From Selenomonas sp. (lineage in GTDB: Bacteria > Bacillota > Negativicutes > Selenomonadales > Selenomonadaceae), in assembly GCA_015265235.1 (NCBI GenBank), contig JABZYJ010000041.1:1-13998 (forward strand): DNA of 13,998 nt. Direction: 5' to 3'. Below, in pieces: positions 13,933-13,998 of the stretch (the stretch's first letter is position 1; every line of letters begins with the position of its first letter). Made by a program: the position numbers and the translations under genes. The notes beneath the pieces were generated by a model, which was not told the DNA's origin, did not search any database, and saw nothing but the letters and a program-made list of their open reading frames with translations.

Positions 13933-13998
13933 GTGGAATTACCATTTCGCGTCGGTGTAGATGTCGGCTCGACGACAATCAAACTGGTCGTTATGGGG
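13933..13998 (+). CDS. Acyl-CoA dehydratase activase, BadF/BadG/BcrA/BcrD ATPase family (5' end only)
   Basis: Only 22 codons are present before the window ends. They read VELPFRVGVDVGSTTIKLVV onward, the phosphate-1 loop of ASKHA-fold ATPases, and the VGVDVGSTTIKLVV form is typical of (R)-2-hydroxyacyl-CoA dehydratase activases such as HgdC. These use ATP to inject a high-energy electron from a [4Fe-4S] cluster into the dehydratase during amino-acid fermentation. Large multidomain BadF-family activases share this start, so the exact subtype is open. The GTG at 13933 is chosen because GGGTGGTG lies about seven bases upstream. In-frame ATGs at 13915 and 13918 are alternatives. Confidence 0.7.
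   Translation, partial: MELPFRVGVDVGSTTIKLVVMG

Overview
This window looks like the chromosome of an anaerobic, diderm (outer-membrane) Firmicute of the Negativicutes, most likely Selenomonas or a close relative. The evidence is inferential. GC content appears fairly high, and Shine-Dalgarno sequences are strong and AGGAGG-like. The proteins include a rubredoxin-fused rubrerythrin, a carboxy(nor)spermidine route to polyamines, a periplasm-facing multiheme cytochrome with a Tat-exported flavoprotein, and the first codons of a BadF/HgdC-type acyl-CoA dehydratase activase. No rRNA, tRNA, CRISPR array, insertion sequence or phage gene was seen. No gene-free stretch exceeds about 210 bases.

Layout from left to right. 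(1) 1-871, minus strand: 5' part of a GltD/NfnB-like NAD(P)H oxidoreductase, cut by the window edge and preceded by a near-consensus promoter. (2) 1080-3083, plus: a dCache/HAMP methyl-accepting chemotaxis protein with its own terminator. (3) 3180-5515, plus: a two-gene translationally coupled polyamine operon, carboxy(nor)spermidine dehydrogenase then decarboxylase, ending in a strong terminator. (4) 5638-7922, plus: a respiratory module of a Tat/lipobox flavoprotein of the fumarate-reductase superfamily and a membrane-anchored five-heme NapC/NrfH-like cytochrome. (5) 8093-11028, plus: a peroxide-defence cluster of AhpC, a thioredoxin-reductase-like flavoprotein carrying an AhpF-type N-terminal domain at its C-terminus, and rubrerythrin. 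(6) 11143-12003, minus: a beta-hydroxyacid dehydrogenase, convergent with rubrerythrin across a bidirectional terminator. (7) 12154-13764, plus: a beta-CASP metallo-beta-lactamase nuclease. (8) about 13933 to the right edge, plus: the first 22 codons of an acyl-CoA dehydratase activase, behind a leader containing a perfect 16-bp palindrome.

How they fit together. The cytochrome probably takes electrons from menaquinol and passes them to the exported flavoprotein, which would reduce an unidentified extracytoplasmic acceptor. Aligned from memory with Shewanella flavocytochrome c, the flavoprotein lacks the substrate-binding and catalytic arginines and a histidine, so fumarate is an unlikely acceptor. 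The AhpC cluster has a good sigma-A promoter, an AT-rich PerR-like palindrome upstream, and a terminator between ahpC and the reductase. That arrangement would make much AhpC and less reductase from one promoter.

The two most notable items are the domain-permuted AhpF and the flavoprotein/pentaheme respiratory pair with an apparently non-fumarate active site. Neither is proven novel here. Both can be tested by alignment, structure prediction and expression of the proteins.
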